Below, in pieces: positions 8,237 through 16,537 of a stretch of 64,000 nucleotides of DNA. This DNA comes from Actinomycetota bacterium (GTDB lineage: Bacteria > Actinomycetota > Actinomycetes > Propionibacteriales > Propionibacteriaceae), in assembly GCA_020161015.1 (NCBI GenBank), contig JAIUOT010000055.1, positions 62,001 to 126,000 of the forward strand. The letters run 5' to 3'. The position numbers and the translations under genes are program-made. Each line of letters starts with the position of its first letter. Position 1 is the first letter of the stretch. Below the pieces are notes generated by a model. That model saw nothing but the letters and a program-made list of their open reading frames with translations. It was not told the DNA's origin and searched no databases.

Positions 8237-8893
8237 GTGAGCAGCACCGTGGTGAGCAACCGGCGGCAGCAGACCCGCGACCGGCTGGTCGTCGCCGCCG
8301 CCGCCCTGTTCGCCGAGAAGGGCATCGCCGGGTCGAGCGTCGAGGAGATCTGCGAGCGCGCGGGGTTCACCCGCGGCGCGTTCTACAGCAACTTCGAGTC
8401 CAAGGAGGAGCTCTGCCTGGAGATCGTCCACCAGCGCGGTGAGCAGCTCCTCGCCACCACCCGCCGCGCGCTGGCGATGATCCCGGACGCACCGGTGAGC
8501 GCCCATTCCCTCGACGAGATCATCGCGAAGGTCGTCGCCGTCCTCGACATCGGCAACACCCTCGACGACAACTGGGTGCTCGTGCGCACAGAGCTGCGGC
8601 TGTACGCGTTCCGCAACCCGTCGTTCCGCTCGGCCCTCCGCGCGGTCGAGCAGGAGGCCGTCCAGCTCGCGATCGCCGCCCTCGCGGACGCCCTCCGGCG
8701 CCAGCGGGCCCGGCTGCTGCTGCCCATCGACGAGCTCATGCTCACCCTCGACGCCTACTGCGAGCACACGCGCCTCGACGCGATCCTCAGCGGGCGCACC
8801 GACTGGGAGGACGCCTGGCGCACGGGACTGGAGCGCCTGGTGCGCTCTCTCGTCGTCCTGCCCGAGGGAACGGCCGGGGCGCCCGCTCGATAG
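8237..8893 (+). CDS. TetR/AcrR family transcriptional regulator
   Basis: A 218-residue repressor. The N-terminal DNA-binding domain is clear (RDRLVVAAAALFAEKGIAGSSVEEICERAGFTRGAFYSNFESKEEL). The C-terminal ligand-binding half is generic. The GTG at 8237 is chosen over the GTG at 8231 because GGAGG at 8227-8231 has proper spacing only to the former. It is divergent from the MMPL/YhgE operon and very likely represses it and itself through the palindromes between them. Confidence 0.92.
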   Translation: MSSTVVSNRRQQTRDRLVVAAAALFAEKGIAGSSVEEICERAGFTRGAFYSNFESKEELCLEIVHQRGEQLLATTRRALAMIPDAPVSAHSLDEIIAKVVAVLDIGNTLDDNWVLVRTELRLYAFRNPSFRSALRAVEQEAVQLAIAALADALRRQRARLLLPIDELMLTLDAYCEHTRLDAILSGRTDWEDAWRTGLERLVRSLVVLPEGTAGAPAR

Positions 8894-8902
8894 GCTGGCG
8901 GC

Positions 8903-9880
8903 ATGACAGCTGCGTCCCTGGAAAGCCTGAACCTCGCCAACTCGAAGCTCACCGTCGTCGGGGCGGGATCGGTCGGTACCTCCATCGCCTACGCATCGCT
9001 GATCCGCGGCTCCGCCCGCCAGATCGCGCTGTACGACATCGACGCCAAGAAGGTCGAGGCCGAGGTCCACGACCTCTCGCACGGCACCCAGTTCACCCCG
9101 ACCTCGGTGGTCACCGGCGGCGCCGACATCAGCGTCGCCAGGGACTCCTCGGTGATCGTGATCACCGCAGGGGCGCGCCAGAAGCCGGGCCAGACCCGGC
9201 TCGAGCTGGCCGGCGTGAACGCCGGCATCATGACCAAGCTCGTGCCCGACCTGCTCGAGCAGGCGCCGAACGCCGTCCTCGTCCTGGTCACCAACCCCTG
9301 CGACGTGCTCACCGTCGTCGCGCAGAAGGTGAGCGGGCTGCCGGTGAGCCGCGTGCTGTCGACCGGCACGCTCCTCGACACGTCCCGCCTGCGCTGGGCC
9401 ATCGCGCAGCGGGCCGGCGTCTCACTGTCCAACGTCCACGCGGCCATGTTCGGCGAGCACGGCGACACCGAGTTCCCGATCTGGTCGTCCGCCTCGATCG
9501 CGCAGATCCCGATCAGGGACTGGACCGACCTCGACGGCAACCGCGTGTTCTCCGAGGAGGTGCTCGCCTCGATCGCCTACGACACCGTGCACGCCGCCTA
9601 CTCGATCATCGAGGGCAAGGGCGCCACGAACTACGCGATCGGCCTCGCCGGCGCCCGCCTGGTCGAGGCGATCCTCGGCGACCAGCGCAAGATCTGGCCG
9701 CTGTCGAGCGTGCTCACCGACTACCGCGGCGTCTCCGGCGTCGCCCTGTCCGTGCCCAGCCTCGTCGGCCCGGCCGGCATCCAGCGCACCTTCGAGTTCC
9801 CGATGGACGCCCACGAGATCGGCATGCTGAACAAGTCTGCGGCGGCGATCCGGAGCACCCTGCAGGCGATCGGCTACTGA
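8903..9880 (+). CDS. ldh: L-lactate dehydrogenase
   Basis: A 325-residue NAD-dependent enzyme of the LDH/MDH family, interconverting pyruvate and lactate in the cytoplasm. Visible are the NAD fold GAGSVG (20-25), the mobile loop [12 protein letters not shown] (91-102; Gln in the specificity position marks LDH rather than MDH), TNPCD (130-134), LDTSRLR with catalytic Asp (about 159) and GEHGD with catalytic His186. A TAGGCT hexamer at 8891-8896, overlapping the stop codon of the TetR gene, lies six bases before the ATG, pointing to a leaderless transcript. Confidence 0.95.
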   Translation: MTAASLESLNLANSKLTVVGAGSVGTSIAYASLIRGSARQIALYDIDAKKVEAEVHDLSHGTQFTPTSVVTGGADISVARDSSVIVITAGARQKPGQTRLELAGVNAGIMTKLVPDLLEQAPNAVLVLVTNPCDVLTVVAQKVSGLPVSRVLSTGTLLDTSRLRWAIAQRAGVSLSNVHAAMFGEHGDTEFPIWSSASIAQIPIRDWTDLDGNRVFSEEVLASIAYDTVHAAYSIIEGKGATNYAIGLAGARLVEAILGDQRKIWPLSSVLTDYRGVSGVALSVPSLVGPAGIQRTFEFPMDAHEIGMLNKSAAAIRSTLQAIGY

Positions 9881-9890
9881 CGCACGGGCC

Positions 9891-9922
9891 ACGGACGGCG
9901 CCTCCCCTGGGGGGCCGTCCGT
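9891..9922. terminator. Bidirectional terminator between ldh and glsA
   Basis: ACGGACGGC (9891-9899) pairs with GCCGTCCGT (9914-9922), and the loop itself can pair CCCC with GGGG. It lies between two convergent genes and can serve both. Confidence 0.75.
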
Positions 9923-9932
9923 CGCTCCCGGC

Positions 9933-10904
9933 TCAGGCGGGCCGGGACGCGAACAGCCCCAGGCCGAGGTCGCGGGCCAGGCGCGCGGCCACCCGCACCC
10001 CGCGGACGCTGTTGCCCGCCTCGTCCAGGCGCGGGGAGAAGCTGCCCAGGCCACCCTTTCCGGGCGAGACCGTGAGCACGCCGCCCCCGATGCCCGATTT
10101 GCCGGGCAGGCCCACGTCGTACAGCCAGTCGCCGGAGCGCTCGTACATGCCGGCGGTGGCCATCACCGCCAGGACGGGACGCACCAGGTCGGGCGCGACC
10201 ACCGGCTCGCGGGTCAGCGGGTTCATGCCGCCGTCGGCGAGCGTCGCGCCCATCACGGCCAGGTCGTGCGCGGTGACCAGCAGGCAGCTCTGCCGGGTGT
10301 AGAGCTCCAGCGCGTCCTCCGGACGGGTCGCCAGGGCACCCTTCGCCTCCAGGGCGGCGGCGAGCTCGCGGTTGCGGAAGTTGGTGGCGCTGACCCCGGC
10401 GTACAGGTCGTCGTCCACGCGGAGTTCCCGGCCCGCGAAGGCCGACAGCCCCGCGCGCAGGTGCTCCCACTGCGCGTCCACGTCCGCGCCCGGCAACCGG
10501 CTGCAGGTGGCGATCGCGCCCGCATTCACCATCGGGTTGGTGCGCCCCCCGGGCGCGGCGAGCACCGGCTCGACCGCATTGAACGCCTGGCCGGTGGCGT
10601 TGGCACCGAGCTCCGCTCGCGCGCGCTCGGCGCCGAGGTGGGCGCACACCAGGGCGAAGGTGAACGGCTTGGCGACGCTCATCAGGGCGAAGCCCGCGTC
10701 CGCGTCCCCGGCCTCGAACACCTCCCCGTCCGTGCCCACCACGCACAGCCCGAACTGCTCGGGGTCCGCGACGGCCAGCGCCGGATAGACCTCGGAGTTC
10801 TCCCCCTCGGTCACCGCGCGGACGTCCTGCCAGGCCCGGTCGACGATCCGGCGGACGTCGGCGGGTGGGGCGAGACGCCCGGTGGACACGTAGTCGTCGA
10901 ACAC
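9933..10904 (-). CDS. glsA: Glutaminase
   Basis: A 323-residue serine-dependent glutaminase that hydrolyses glutamine to glutamate and ammonia. The catalytic SxxK is in MSVAKPF (Ser76, Lys79), and the family blocks NPMVNAGAIA and GKSGIGGGVLTVSPGKGG are present. The start is taken as the GTG at 10904, since family similarity begins there and a TAACGT hexamer at 10912-10917 lies seven bases upstream with no ribosome site. It is divergent from cobU with only 27 bp between the start codons. Confidence 0.88.
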   Translation of the reverse strand: MFDDYVSTGRLAPPADVRRIVDRAWQDVRAVTEGENSEVYPALAVADPEQFGLCVVGTDGEVFEAGDADAGFALMSVAKPFTFALVCAHLGAERARAELGANATGQAFNAVEPVLAAPGGRTNPMVNAGAIATCSRLPGADVDAQWEHLRAGLSAFAGRELRVDDDLYAGVSATNFRNRELAAALEAKGALATRPEDALELYTRQSCLLVTAHDLAVMGATLADGGMNPLTREPVVAPDLVRPVLAVMATAGMYERSGDWLYDVGLPGKSGIGGGVLTVSPGKGGLGSFSPRLDEAGNSVRGVRVAARLARDLGLGLFASRPA

Positions 10905-10931
10905 CCCGCTGACGTTAGTAGGGTTCGGGCC

Positions 10932-11465
10932 ATGGCACACGTGCTGGTCACCGGAGGGGTGCGCAGCGGCAAGTCCCGCTACGCCGAGTCGTTGCTCGAC
11001 CCCTCCGCGACGGTCACCTACGCCACGCCCGGCTATCCCGCCGACCCCACGGTGGACGCGGAGTGGGCGGCGCGGGTGGCCGCGCACCAGCTGCGGCGCC
11101 CGTCGTCGTGGCGGACGGTGGAGACCCTCGCCCTCGGCGAGGCGGTGGCGTCCGCCCCGGGACCCGTCCTGGTGGACTGCCTGGGCACCTGGCTGACCCG
11201 GCTGTTCGACGCCTGGCAGGCGTGGGAGGCCGACGAGTCCACGTGGCTGCCGCAGCTCGACACGGAGGTCTCCGGCCTGGTCTCGGCGATCGCCGGCCAC
11301 GCCGGCGACGTCGTCGTGGTGACCAACGAGGTGGGCTGGGGCCTGGTCTCGGAGTACCGGTCGGGACGCCTGTTCGCCGACCACCTCGGACGCACCAACC
11401 AGCGGGTGGCGCAGGCGTGCGACCGGGTGGTGCTGATGGTCGCCGGACGGCCCCTGGACACCTGA
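10932..11465 (+). CDS. cobU: Adenosylcobinamide kinase / adenosylcobinamide-phosphate guanylyltransferase
   Basis: A 177-residue bifunctional enzyme that phosphorylates adenosylcobinamide and then forms GDP-cobinamide, the step before CobS in nucleotide-loop assembly of vitamin B12. The P-loop GGVRSGKS is at residues 8-15; VLVDCLGTWLTRL, VVTNEVGWGLVSEYRSGRLF and the final GRTNQRVAQACDRVVLMVAG are diagnostic of CobU. TAGGGT at 10919-10924 lies seven bases before the ATG, so the mRNA is probably leaderless. cobS and cobT lie close by on the other strand. Confidence 0.95.
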   Translation: MAHVLVTGGVRSGKSRYAESLLDPSATVTYATPGYPADPTVDAEWAARVAAHQLRRPSSWRTVETLALGEAVASAPGPVLVDCLGTWLTRLFDAWQAWEADESTWLPQLDTEVSGLVSAIAGHAGDVVVVTNEVGWGLVSEYRSGRLFADHLGRTNQRVAQACDRVVLMVAGRPLDT

Positions 11466-11506
11466 CCCTCCATGGACACCGGTGGGGGTGGTGTTAGCGT
11501 GTCGGG

Positions 11507-12151
11507 GTGGCCAAAGGAATCAGCCGCCAACGAATCGTGGAAGCCGCACTCGAACTCCTGGACTCCGACGGGATCGACGCGCTGACGGCGCGCGCCCTCG
11601 CCCAGAGGCTGGGCGTACGTGCGCCCGCGCTCTACTGGCACGTCTCCAGCAAGCAGGAGATCCTCGACGAGATGGGCACGGAGGTGCGGCGCCGGATGGC
11701 GCGCGCGCTCGCCGAGCAGCCAGAGCCGCGTGACTGGCGCGAGGGGCTGGCCGGGTACGCCCGGGTGATCCGCGCCGAGTTGCTCGCACACCGGGACGGG
11801 GCGCGCACCTTCAGCGGCACCCGCGTCACCGACCCCGACATCCTGCGCTCGCAGCAGCAGTGGATGGACCGGTGGACGCAGACCGGCCTGCCGACCGAGC
11901 ACGGGGCGGCGGCCGTCCAGCTCGTGACGGCCCTGGTCGTCGGCTTCGTGATCGAGGAGCAGATGCTGGCCTCCACCGACCACTCCCTGCTGGTCGAGAC
12001 CGACGAGGTCGGGGCCGCAGACGTGCCCCTGGTCAGGGAGGGCGCTGCTCACCTGCGCTCGGACCCGGACGCGCGGTTCGAGGAGTACCTCGACGTGGTG
12101 CTGACCGGCATCGCCGTCCGCTACGCCGGGGATCGCGGCGCCGGGAGCTAG
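11507..12151 (+). CDS. TetR family regulator with tetracycline-repressor-type C-terminus
   Basis: A 214-residue repressor. The N-terminal helix-turn-helix (VEAALELLDSDGIDALTARALAQRLGV) is followed by RAPALYWHVSSKQEILDEM, typical of the TetR(B) subclass, and by a TetR_C-like core (AHRDGARTFSGTR, then TALVVGFVIEEQ). The ligand and target are unknown; no efflux gene is adjacent. The GTG start has TAGCGT at 11495-11500 six bases upstream. Its stop codon overlaps the stop of the convergent cobS gene by two or three bases. Confidence 0.9.
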   Translation: MAKGISRQRIVEAALELLDSDGIDALTARALAQRLGVRAPALYWHVSSKQEILDEMGTEVRRRMARALAEQPEPRDWREGLAGYARVIRAELLAHRDGARTFSGTRVTDPDILRSQQQWMDRWTQTGLPTEHGAAAVQLVTALVVGFVIEEQMLASTDHSLLVETDEVGAADVPLVREGAAHLRSDPDARFEEYLDVVLTGIAVRYAGDRGAGS

Positions 12152-12912
12152 CCGATCGCCGCGCCGACCAGCAGGACGGTGGCGGCGACCTCGACGAGCG
12201 CGCCGAGCACATCGCCGGTGATGCCTCCGAGCCGGCGGACGGCCCTGGCCAGCAGCCACCACGCCGCGCCGAGCGCGGCGAGGGTCGCGCAGGCGGCGAT
12301 CCACCACGGCTGCCCGGACAGGTGCGCGGCCCCGGCACCGGTCGCGGTCACCACAGCCCACACCGCCCCCACGGCGGGAACCGGAACGCTGCCCGCGACG
12401 AGGGCGCCGAGCCCGTCCGGACGCGCCGCCGGCACCGACCGGCGGCAGGCGAGGGCGAGCGCCGCGCGGGCGCCGCAGACCGCCACCAGCACCGCGAGCC
12501 AGCCGAACGGGCGTTCCAGCACCGCGCCGGAGGCCAGCGCCTGTGCCAGCAGCACCAGCACCAGCGAGACGGTGCCCATCGGCCCGACGTCGCCGCGGCG
12601 CATGATCTCCAGCGCTGCCGCGGCCGGCTTCCCGGAGCCCAGCCCGTCCGTGGTGTCGGCAAGCCCGTCGAGGTGCATGGCCCGGGTGCCCAGCGCCAAC
12701 GCCGCCACGACCAGCACGCCGGCGAGCGGGGACGGCAGCCCCACAGCCACCGCTGCCCAGCCCAGCGCCGCCGAGAGCGCGGCGACCGGCAGCACGGCCA
12801 GCGGGGCCAGCAGCATCGCCGCGCGGGCCTGCGGGCGTCCCAGCTCGTCGGGGGGACGCACGGGGACGACGGTCAGCAACCCGACCGCCAGCCGCAGGCC
12901 CGGAAGGCTCAT
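12148..12912 (-). CDS. cobS: Adenosylcobinamide-GDP ribazoletransferase
   Basis: A 254-residue integral membrane enzyme that joins GDP-cobinamide with alpha-ribazole (or its phosphate) to make adenosylcobalamin (phosphate). It shows the metal-binding hallmark HLDGLADTTDGLG and the downstream MRRGDVGPMGTVSLVLVLL, with several hydrophobic helices. It starts inside the end of cobT (ATGA overlap at 12909-12912), so the two are co-translated. It ends tail-to-tail against the TetR gene with overlapping stop codons. Confidence 0.95.
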   Translation of the reverse strand: MSLPGLRLAVGLLTVVPVRPPDELGRPQARAAMLLAPLAVLPVAALSAALGWAAVAVGLPSPLAGVLVVAALALGTRAMHLDGLADTTDGLGSGKPAAAALEIMRRGDVGPMGTVSLVLVLLAQALASGAVLERPFGWLAVLVAVCGARAALALACRRSVPAARPDGLGALVAGSVPVPAVGAVWAVVTATGAGAAHLSGQPWWIAACATLAALGAAWWLLARAVRRLGGITGDVLGALVEVAATVLLVGAAIG

Positions 12913-13949
12913 GCCAGGTCCGAGAGCTGGGCGATCCCCAGCAGGGCCGCCACCGCCGAACGCACCACCGGGACGGCGAGCACCGCGCCACTGCCCTCGC
13001 CGAGCCGCATCGACAGGTCGACCAGCGGACGCAGGCCCAGCCGGTCCAGCGCGAGCGCCTGGCCCGGCTCCGTCGAGCGGTGGCCGGCCTGGAGCCACGC
13101 CCTGGTCCCGGGCTGGTAGTCCTCGGCCACCAGGGCCTCCGCGGCCGCGATCACCCCGTCCAGCAGCACGGGCACGCCGCGGCGGGCCGCGCCGCTGATG
13201 AAGCCGACGGCGGCGGCGAAGTCGGCAGAGCCGAGGGCGGCGAGGCGCTCCACCGGATCGGCGACGCGCTCTCCCGCCCGGGCGAGGGCGGCCTCGATCA
13301 GGGTGGTCTTGTGCGCGAGCGTGCCCTCGTCGATGCCGGTGCCGCGGCCGGTGACGGCCGCCGGCTGCACGCCGAGGGACGCGGCGATCAGCGCCGCCGC
13401 CACCGTGGTGTTGCCGATGCCCAGGTCACCCGAGATCAGCAGTTGCGCCCCGGCGGCCACCTGCTCCTCTGCGATCGTGTCGCCCGCGGCGATCGCCTGC
13501 TCGACCTCTGCACGGGTGAGCGCGTCGGCGAGGTGGATCGCGCCGGAGGACGTTCGCACCTTGAACCGGGAGATCTCCGCCGGCAGGTCGGGGAAGTCCA
13601 CGGCCACCGCGATGTCGTAGATCGACACGGTCACCCCGTTGGCCGCGGCGAGCGCGGAGACGCCCGCGTGGCCCCCGGCGATGCCGTAGACCATGGCCGG
13701 GGTGATCGCGGCCGGGTAGGCCGACACCCCGTCCGCGGAGATGCCGTGGTCCCCGGCGAAGACCACAACGCGCACGTCGTCCAGCTGCCGCGGCGGGCAC
13801 ACCCCCTGGCAGGACGAGACCCAGGCGGCCAGGTGCTCGAGCTCGCCGAGGGCTCCGAGCGGCTTGGCCTGGCCGTCGCTCAGCGCGCGGGCCGCGGCGT
13901 AGGCGGCGTTGCTGGGGGCTTGCACGGGCGTGCGCACGGACGGGTTCAT
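12909..13949 (-). CDS. cobT: Nicotinate-nucleotide--dimethylbenzimidazole phosphoribosyltransferase
   Basis: A 346-residue cytoplasmic enzyme that makes alpha-ribazole phosphate, the lower ligand of B12. Characteristic blocks are VVVFAGDHGI (about 61-70), GISADGVSAYP, SGDLGIGNTT, GRGTGIDEGTLAHKT, GFISGAA and, near the C-terminus, MRLGEGSGAVLA with the catalytic Glu. GGAGAG precedes the ATG by six bases. It heads a two-gene operon with cobS. I see no cobalamin riboswitch upstream, so control by B12 is not evident. Confidence 0.95.
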   Translation of the reverse strand: MNPSVRTPVQAPSNAAYAAARALSDGQAKPLGALGELEHLAAWVSSCQGVCPPRQLDDVRVVVFAGDHGISADGVSAYPAAITPAMVYGIAGGHAGVSALAAANGVTVSIYDIAVAVDFPDLPAEISRFKVRTSSGAIHLADALTRAEVEQAIAAGDTIAEEQVAAGAQLLISGDLGIGNTTVAAALIAASLGVQPAAVTGRGTGIDEGTLAHKTTLIEAALARAGERVADPVERLAALGSADFAAAVGFISGAARRGVPVLLDGVIAAAEALVAEDYQPGTRAWLQAGHRSTEPGQALALDRLGLRPLVDLSMRLGEGSGAVLAVPVVRSAVAALLGIAQLSDLA

Positions 13950-14070
13950 CGGGCTCTCCTGGACGGTCGGACGGCGGGTGTCACGCCGCCCGACCACCCT
14001 AACGACGGACGGTCGTTGGGTCCGCCCGGGCACACTATTCGACAGGGTCGTACACCGGGAGGACGAAATC

Positions 14071-14547
14071 GTGCTGGAGTTGCTGGTCGGGCTGGCCGTG
14101 CTGGTCGGGCTCGTCGGGATCGTCGTCCCCGTGCTGCCCGGCTCGCTCCTGATCGGTGCCGGCGTGCTGGTGTGGGCCGCGGTGACCAACACCACCGCCG
14201 GCTGGCTCGTGTTCGCCGCGAGCGCCACGCTGCTGGCGACCGGGGCGCTGGTCACCTGGTTCATCCAGGCACGGCACACCAGGGCCGCGGGGGTACCGGG
14301 GCGCTCCCTCGTTGCGGCCGGCATCGCCGGCATCGTGGGCTTCTTCGTCATTCCCGTCGTCGGGCTGCTGCTGTTCTTCCCGCTCGGGCTGTTCCTGGCG
14401 GAGTACGCGCGGCTGCGCGAGCCGAGGCGGGCGTGGGCGTCCGCGCTGGTCGGGCTGAAGGCCACCGGGCTCGGCATGATCGCAGAGCTCGGGCTGGCCC
14501 TCGCTGCGGCCGGGGTGTGGCTGGCGGCGGTGCTGAGCGGCGTCTGA
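14071..14547 (+). CDS. DUF456 family membrane protein
   Basis: A 158-residue protein with four hydrophobic segments and the DUF456 signature (GLVGIVVPVLPGSLLIGAGVLVWA). Family function is unknown. The GTG at 14071 is chosen because GGGAGGA at 14057-14063 has good spacing. It is divergent from cobT and precedes dps, but a gap of 60 bp with a separate ribosome site separates them. Confidence 0.85.
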   Translation: MLELLVGLAVLVGLVGIVVPVLPGSLLIGAGVLVWAAVTNTTAGWLVFAASATLLATGALVTWFIQARHTRAAGVPGRSLVAAGIAGIVGFFVIPVVGLLLFFPLGLFLAEYARLREPRRAWASALVGLKATGLGMIAELGLALAAAGVWLAAVLSGV

Positions 14548-14607
14548 GGCCCGGCGCCCCGGGGTAAGGGACGGCCGTATCCGTCCGTCCACCAAGGAGG
14601 CACACCC

Positions 14608-15123
14608 ATGGCCAAGAGCGCCAGGACCCGGTTCACCCTGCCCGGACTGACCCGCGAGGAGTCGTCGCGGGTCGTCCAGATCCTCCAGGAGAGGCTCGTC
14701 TGCTACAGCGACCTGCACCTCACGCTGAAGCACGTGCACTGGAACGTGGTGGGGCCGAACTTCATCGGCGTCCACGAGATGATCGACCCGCAGGTCGAGC
14801 TGGTGCGGCTGTACGCCGACCAGGTCGCCGAGCGCATCGCGGCCCTCGGCGCCTCGCCGAAGGGCACGCCGGGCGCGATCGTCGCGACCCGCAGCTGGGA
14901 GGACTACCCGCTGGGTCGGGACCTCGTGCAGGCCCACCTCGAGGAACTCGACAAGGTCTACGACGGCGTCGTCGAGTCCAACCGCACCGCGATGGACGAG
15001 CTGGAGGATCTCGACCTGGTCACCCAGGACCTGCTGATCGGTCACACCGGCGAGCTGGAGAAGTTCCAGTGGTTCGTCCGCGCCCACCTCGAGAACGCCC
15101 AGGGCGCCATCCCCAACAACTGA
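14608..15123 (+). CDS. dps: Dps family DNA-binding ferritin-like protein
   Basis: A 171-residue protein that forms a dodecameric shell, oxidises and stores iron using peroxide, and protects DNA. The intersubunit ferroxidase residues are in place: His44 (VHWN), His56 and Asp60 (GVHEMID), with the same 12- and 4-residue spacing as in Listeria Dps. The N-terminus has several Lys/Arg that could bind DNA. AAGGAGG lies seven bases before the ATG. It stands next to a general stress sigma factor gene, which fits a stress role. Confidence 0.95.
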   Translation: MAKSARTRFTLPGLTREESSRVVQILQERLVCYSDLHLTLKHVHWNVVGPNFIGVHEMIDPQVELVRLYADQVAERIAALGASPKGTPGAIVATRSWEDYPLGRDLVQAHLEELDKVYDGVVESNRTAMDELEDLDLVTQDLLIGHTGELEKFQWFVRAHLENAQGAIPNN

Positions 15124-15128
15124 TCCCG

Positions 15129-15174
15129 GCTCGCCGGGGGAGCGGAATTGCCTACTCCCGCCCCTCCGGCGAGC
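15129..15174 (+). terminator. Terminator hairpin after dps
   Basis: GCTCGCCGG (15129-15137) pairs with CCGGCGAGC (15166-15174), with further G/C pairing inside. It follows the dps stop by five bases. There is no T tract. Confidence 0.6.
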
Positions 15175-15204
15175 GGTCGGGACCCACTTCCGGCCACCCC
15201 CGCC

Positions 15205-15234
15205 TTGACCCGTCGACCGCAGCTTTGGCAGATT
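15205..15234 (+). promoter_or_regulatory. Candidate housekeeping promoter of the sigma factor gene
   Basis: TTGACC (15205-15210), an 18-base spacer and CAGATT (15229-15234) lie about 60 bases before the sigma factor start at 15298. No GTTT/GGGTA stress-type promoter is seen here, so the gene may be switched on by the main sigma factor. Confidence 0.45.
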
Positions 15235-15297
15235 CGAAGCGTCTGAGCGGTCAAACCACGTGCCGACTCCGACGTCTTGCTCCGAAAGGAGACGACG

Positions 15298-16104
15298 ATG
15301 GCACGTGGCCTCGCGCCCGCTTCCAGCGTCCCTGCTGATACCCGCACCCGTGAAGCACGCACCGAGGAACTCCTCGGGCGACTGCAGTGCTGCACCGACG
15401 ACGCCGAGAGGCAGTCACTCACCGAAGAGCTCGTCGAGGCCAACCTCGGCCTGTGCGACGCGCTCGCCAACCGTTACGCGAACCGGGGTGCCGACCGCGA
15501 CGACCTGGTGCAGGTGGCCAGGGTCGCCCTGTTCCTCGCCGTCCGCCGCTTCCGCCCCGGCGAAGGACGCAGCTTCGTCGCGTTCGCCGTCCCGACGATC
15601 ACCGGCGAGCTGAAGCGCCACTTCCGCGACCACTGCTGGATGGTCCGGCCCCCGCGCCGGATCCAGGAGTTGCGGGCCAGGGCCAGCCGCCAGGGCCAGG
15701 AACTCGAGCAGCAGCTGGGCCGCAGCGTCACCACGGCCGAGCTCGTCGAGGAGCTGGGAGTGGATGCCGGCCTCGTCCGCGAGGCCACCACCGCCGACGG
15801 CAGCTACCGTCCCTGGTCGCTGGACGCGCCGGTCGACGCCGAGTCCGGAACCAGCTTCGGTGCCACCCTCTCGGTGGATGGCGACACCGACCAGCTGGTC
15901 GACCGGCTCGCGCTGCAGCGCGCGCTGTCCGGCCTCACCCGCCGGGAGCGGATGGTGCTGAAGTGGCGGTTCGAGGAGGGCTGCACCCAGGCAGAGATCG
16001 GGCGGCGCCTCGGCGTCTCCCAGATGCAGGTGTCCCGCATCCTGCGCCGCAGCCTGGGACGGGCACGGGACGCGCTCACCGAGCGCGAGCCGCTGGCCGG
16101 CTGA
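15298..16104 (+). CDS. SigB/SigF-type RNA polymerase sigma factor
   Basis: A 268-residue group 3 sigma factor of the general stress type. Region 2 is seen in EANLGLCDALANRYANRGADRDDLVQVARVAL, with FRPGEGRSFVAFAVPTITGELKRHFRD binding the -10. Region 3 has VRPPRRIQELRA, and region 4 (LTRRERMVLKWRFEEGCTQA, then LGVSQMQVSRIL) binds the -35. AAAGGAG precedes the ATG by seven bases; an in-frame TTG at 15277 is less likely. No anti-sigma or anti-anti-sigma gene is adjacent, so its control lies elsewhere. CsbD downstream is a classic target of this class. Confidence 0.92.
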   Translation: MARGLAPASSVPADTRTREARTEELLGRLQCCTDDAERQSLTEELVEANLGLCDALANRYANRGADRDDLVQVARVALFLAVRRFRPGEGRSFVAFAVPTITGELKRHFRDHCWMVRPPRRIQELRARASRQGQELEQQLGRSVTTAELVEELGVDAGLVREATTADGSYRPWSLDAPVDAESGTSFGATLSVDGDTDQLVDRLALQRALSGLTRRERMVLKWRFEEGCTQAEIGRRLGVSQMQVSRILRRSLGRARDALTEREPLAG

Positions 16105-16151
16105 CCCGCCGTCCGGCTGACCCGGCTGGACCGCCACGGCTGACCCGCCAC

Positions 16152-16262
16152 CCGAGGGCCAGCCTTGCGTCCGAGGGCTCGCACACCGGTGCTGGCCCTC
16201 GGCGTCGAGGCTGGCCCTCGGCGTCAAGGCTGGCCCTCGGCGCGGGGGGCTGGCCCTCGGCG
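16152..16262. repeat. Intergenic inverted/direct repeat element, copy 1
   Basis: CCGAGGGCCAGCCTT (16152-16166) is followed by four direct copies of GCTGGCCCTCGGC starting at 16191, 16210, 16229 and 16249. The first arm can pair perfectly with AAGGCTGGCCCTCGG at 16226-16240. The first 71 bases match the copy at 37782-37852 with about nine differences and no gaps. It lies between the sigma factor gene and the csbD promoter and may also act as a terminator. Confidence 0.8.
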
Positions 16263-16278
16263 CCGGGGGGTGGCTCGC

Positions 16279-16305
16279 GGTTTGCGGGGGCGACGGGCGG
16301 GGTAC
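16279..16305 (+). promoter_or_regulatory. SigB/SigF-type stress promoter of csbD
   Basis: GGTTT (16279-16283) and GGGTAC (16300-16305) are separated by 16 bases, matching the GTTT-N15-17-GGGTA pattern known for actinobacterial SigF/SigB promoters. It lies about 40 bases before the csbD start. Confidence 0.75.
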
Positions 16306-16345
16306 CCAGTATTCGAAAGCGCAGGACGACACGAGGAGGAACCTC

Positions 16346-16516
16346 ATGGGTATCGACGACAAGGCGGAGAACACCGCCGACAAGGTGAAGGGCCAGGTCA
16401 AGGAGGGCTGGGGCAAGCTCACCGACAACGAGCGCCTCGAGGCCGAGGGCAAGGCCGATCAGGCCGTCGCCGATGTCAAGCAGGCCGGCGAGAAGGCCAA
16501 GGACGCGTTCAAGTAA
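16346..16516 (+). CDS. CsbD family stress protein
   Basis: A 56-residue very hydrophilic protein: MGIDDKAENTADKVKGQVKE, then a GKLTDNERLEAEGKADQA motif that is the CsbD hallmark. CsbD proteins are small, abundant products of the general stress regulon with no defined biochemical role. AGGAGGA precedes the ATG by six bases. The stress-type promoter at 16279-16305 and the neighbouring sigma gene support sigma-dependent stress induction. It is too short to be found by length-based gene calling. Confidence 0.92.
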   Translation: MGIDDKAENTADKVKGQVKEGWGKLTDNERLEAEGKADQAVADVKQAGEKAKDAFK

Positions 16517-16537
16517 GCCGAGGAAAGGACGACACCA

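Noticed and set aside
13950..14070. Possible cobalamin riboswitch before cobT
   Set aside because: The interval is too short and has no B12-box-like sequence; only a simple GC hairpin is seen.
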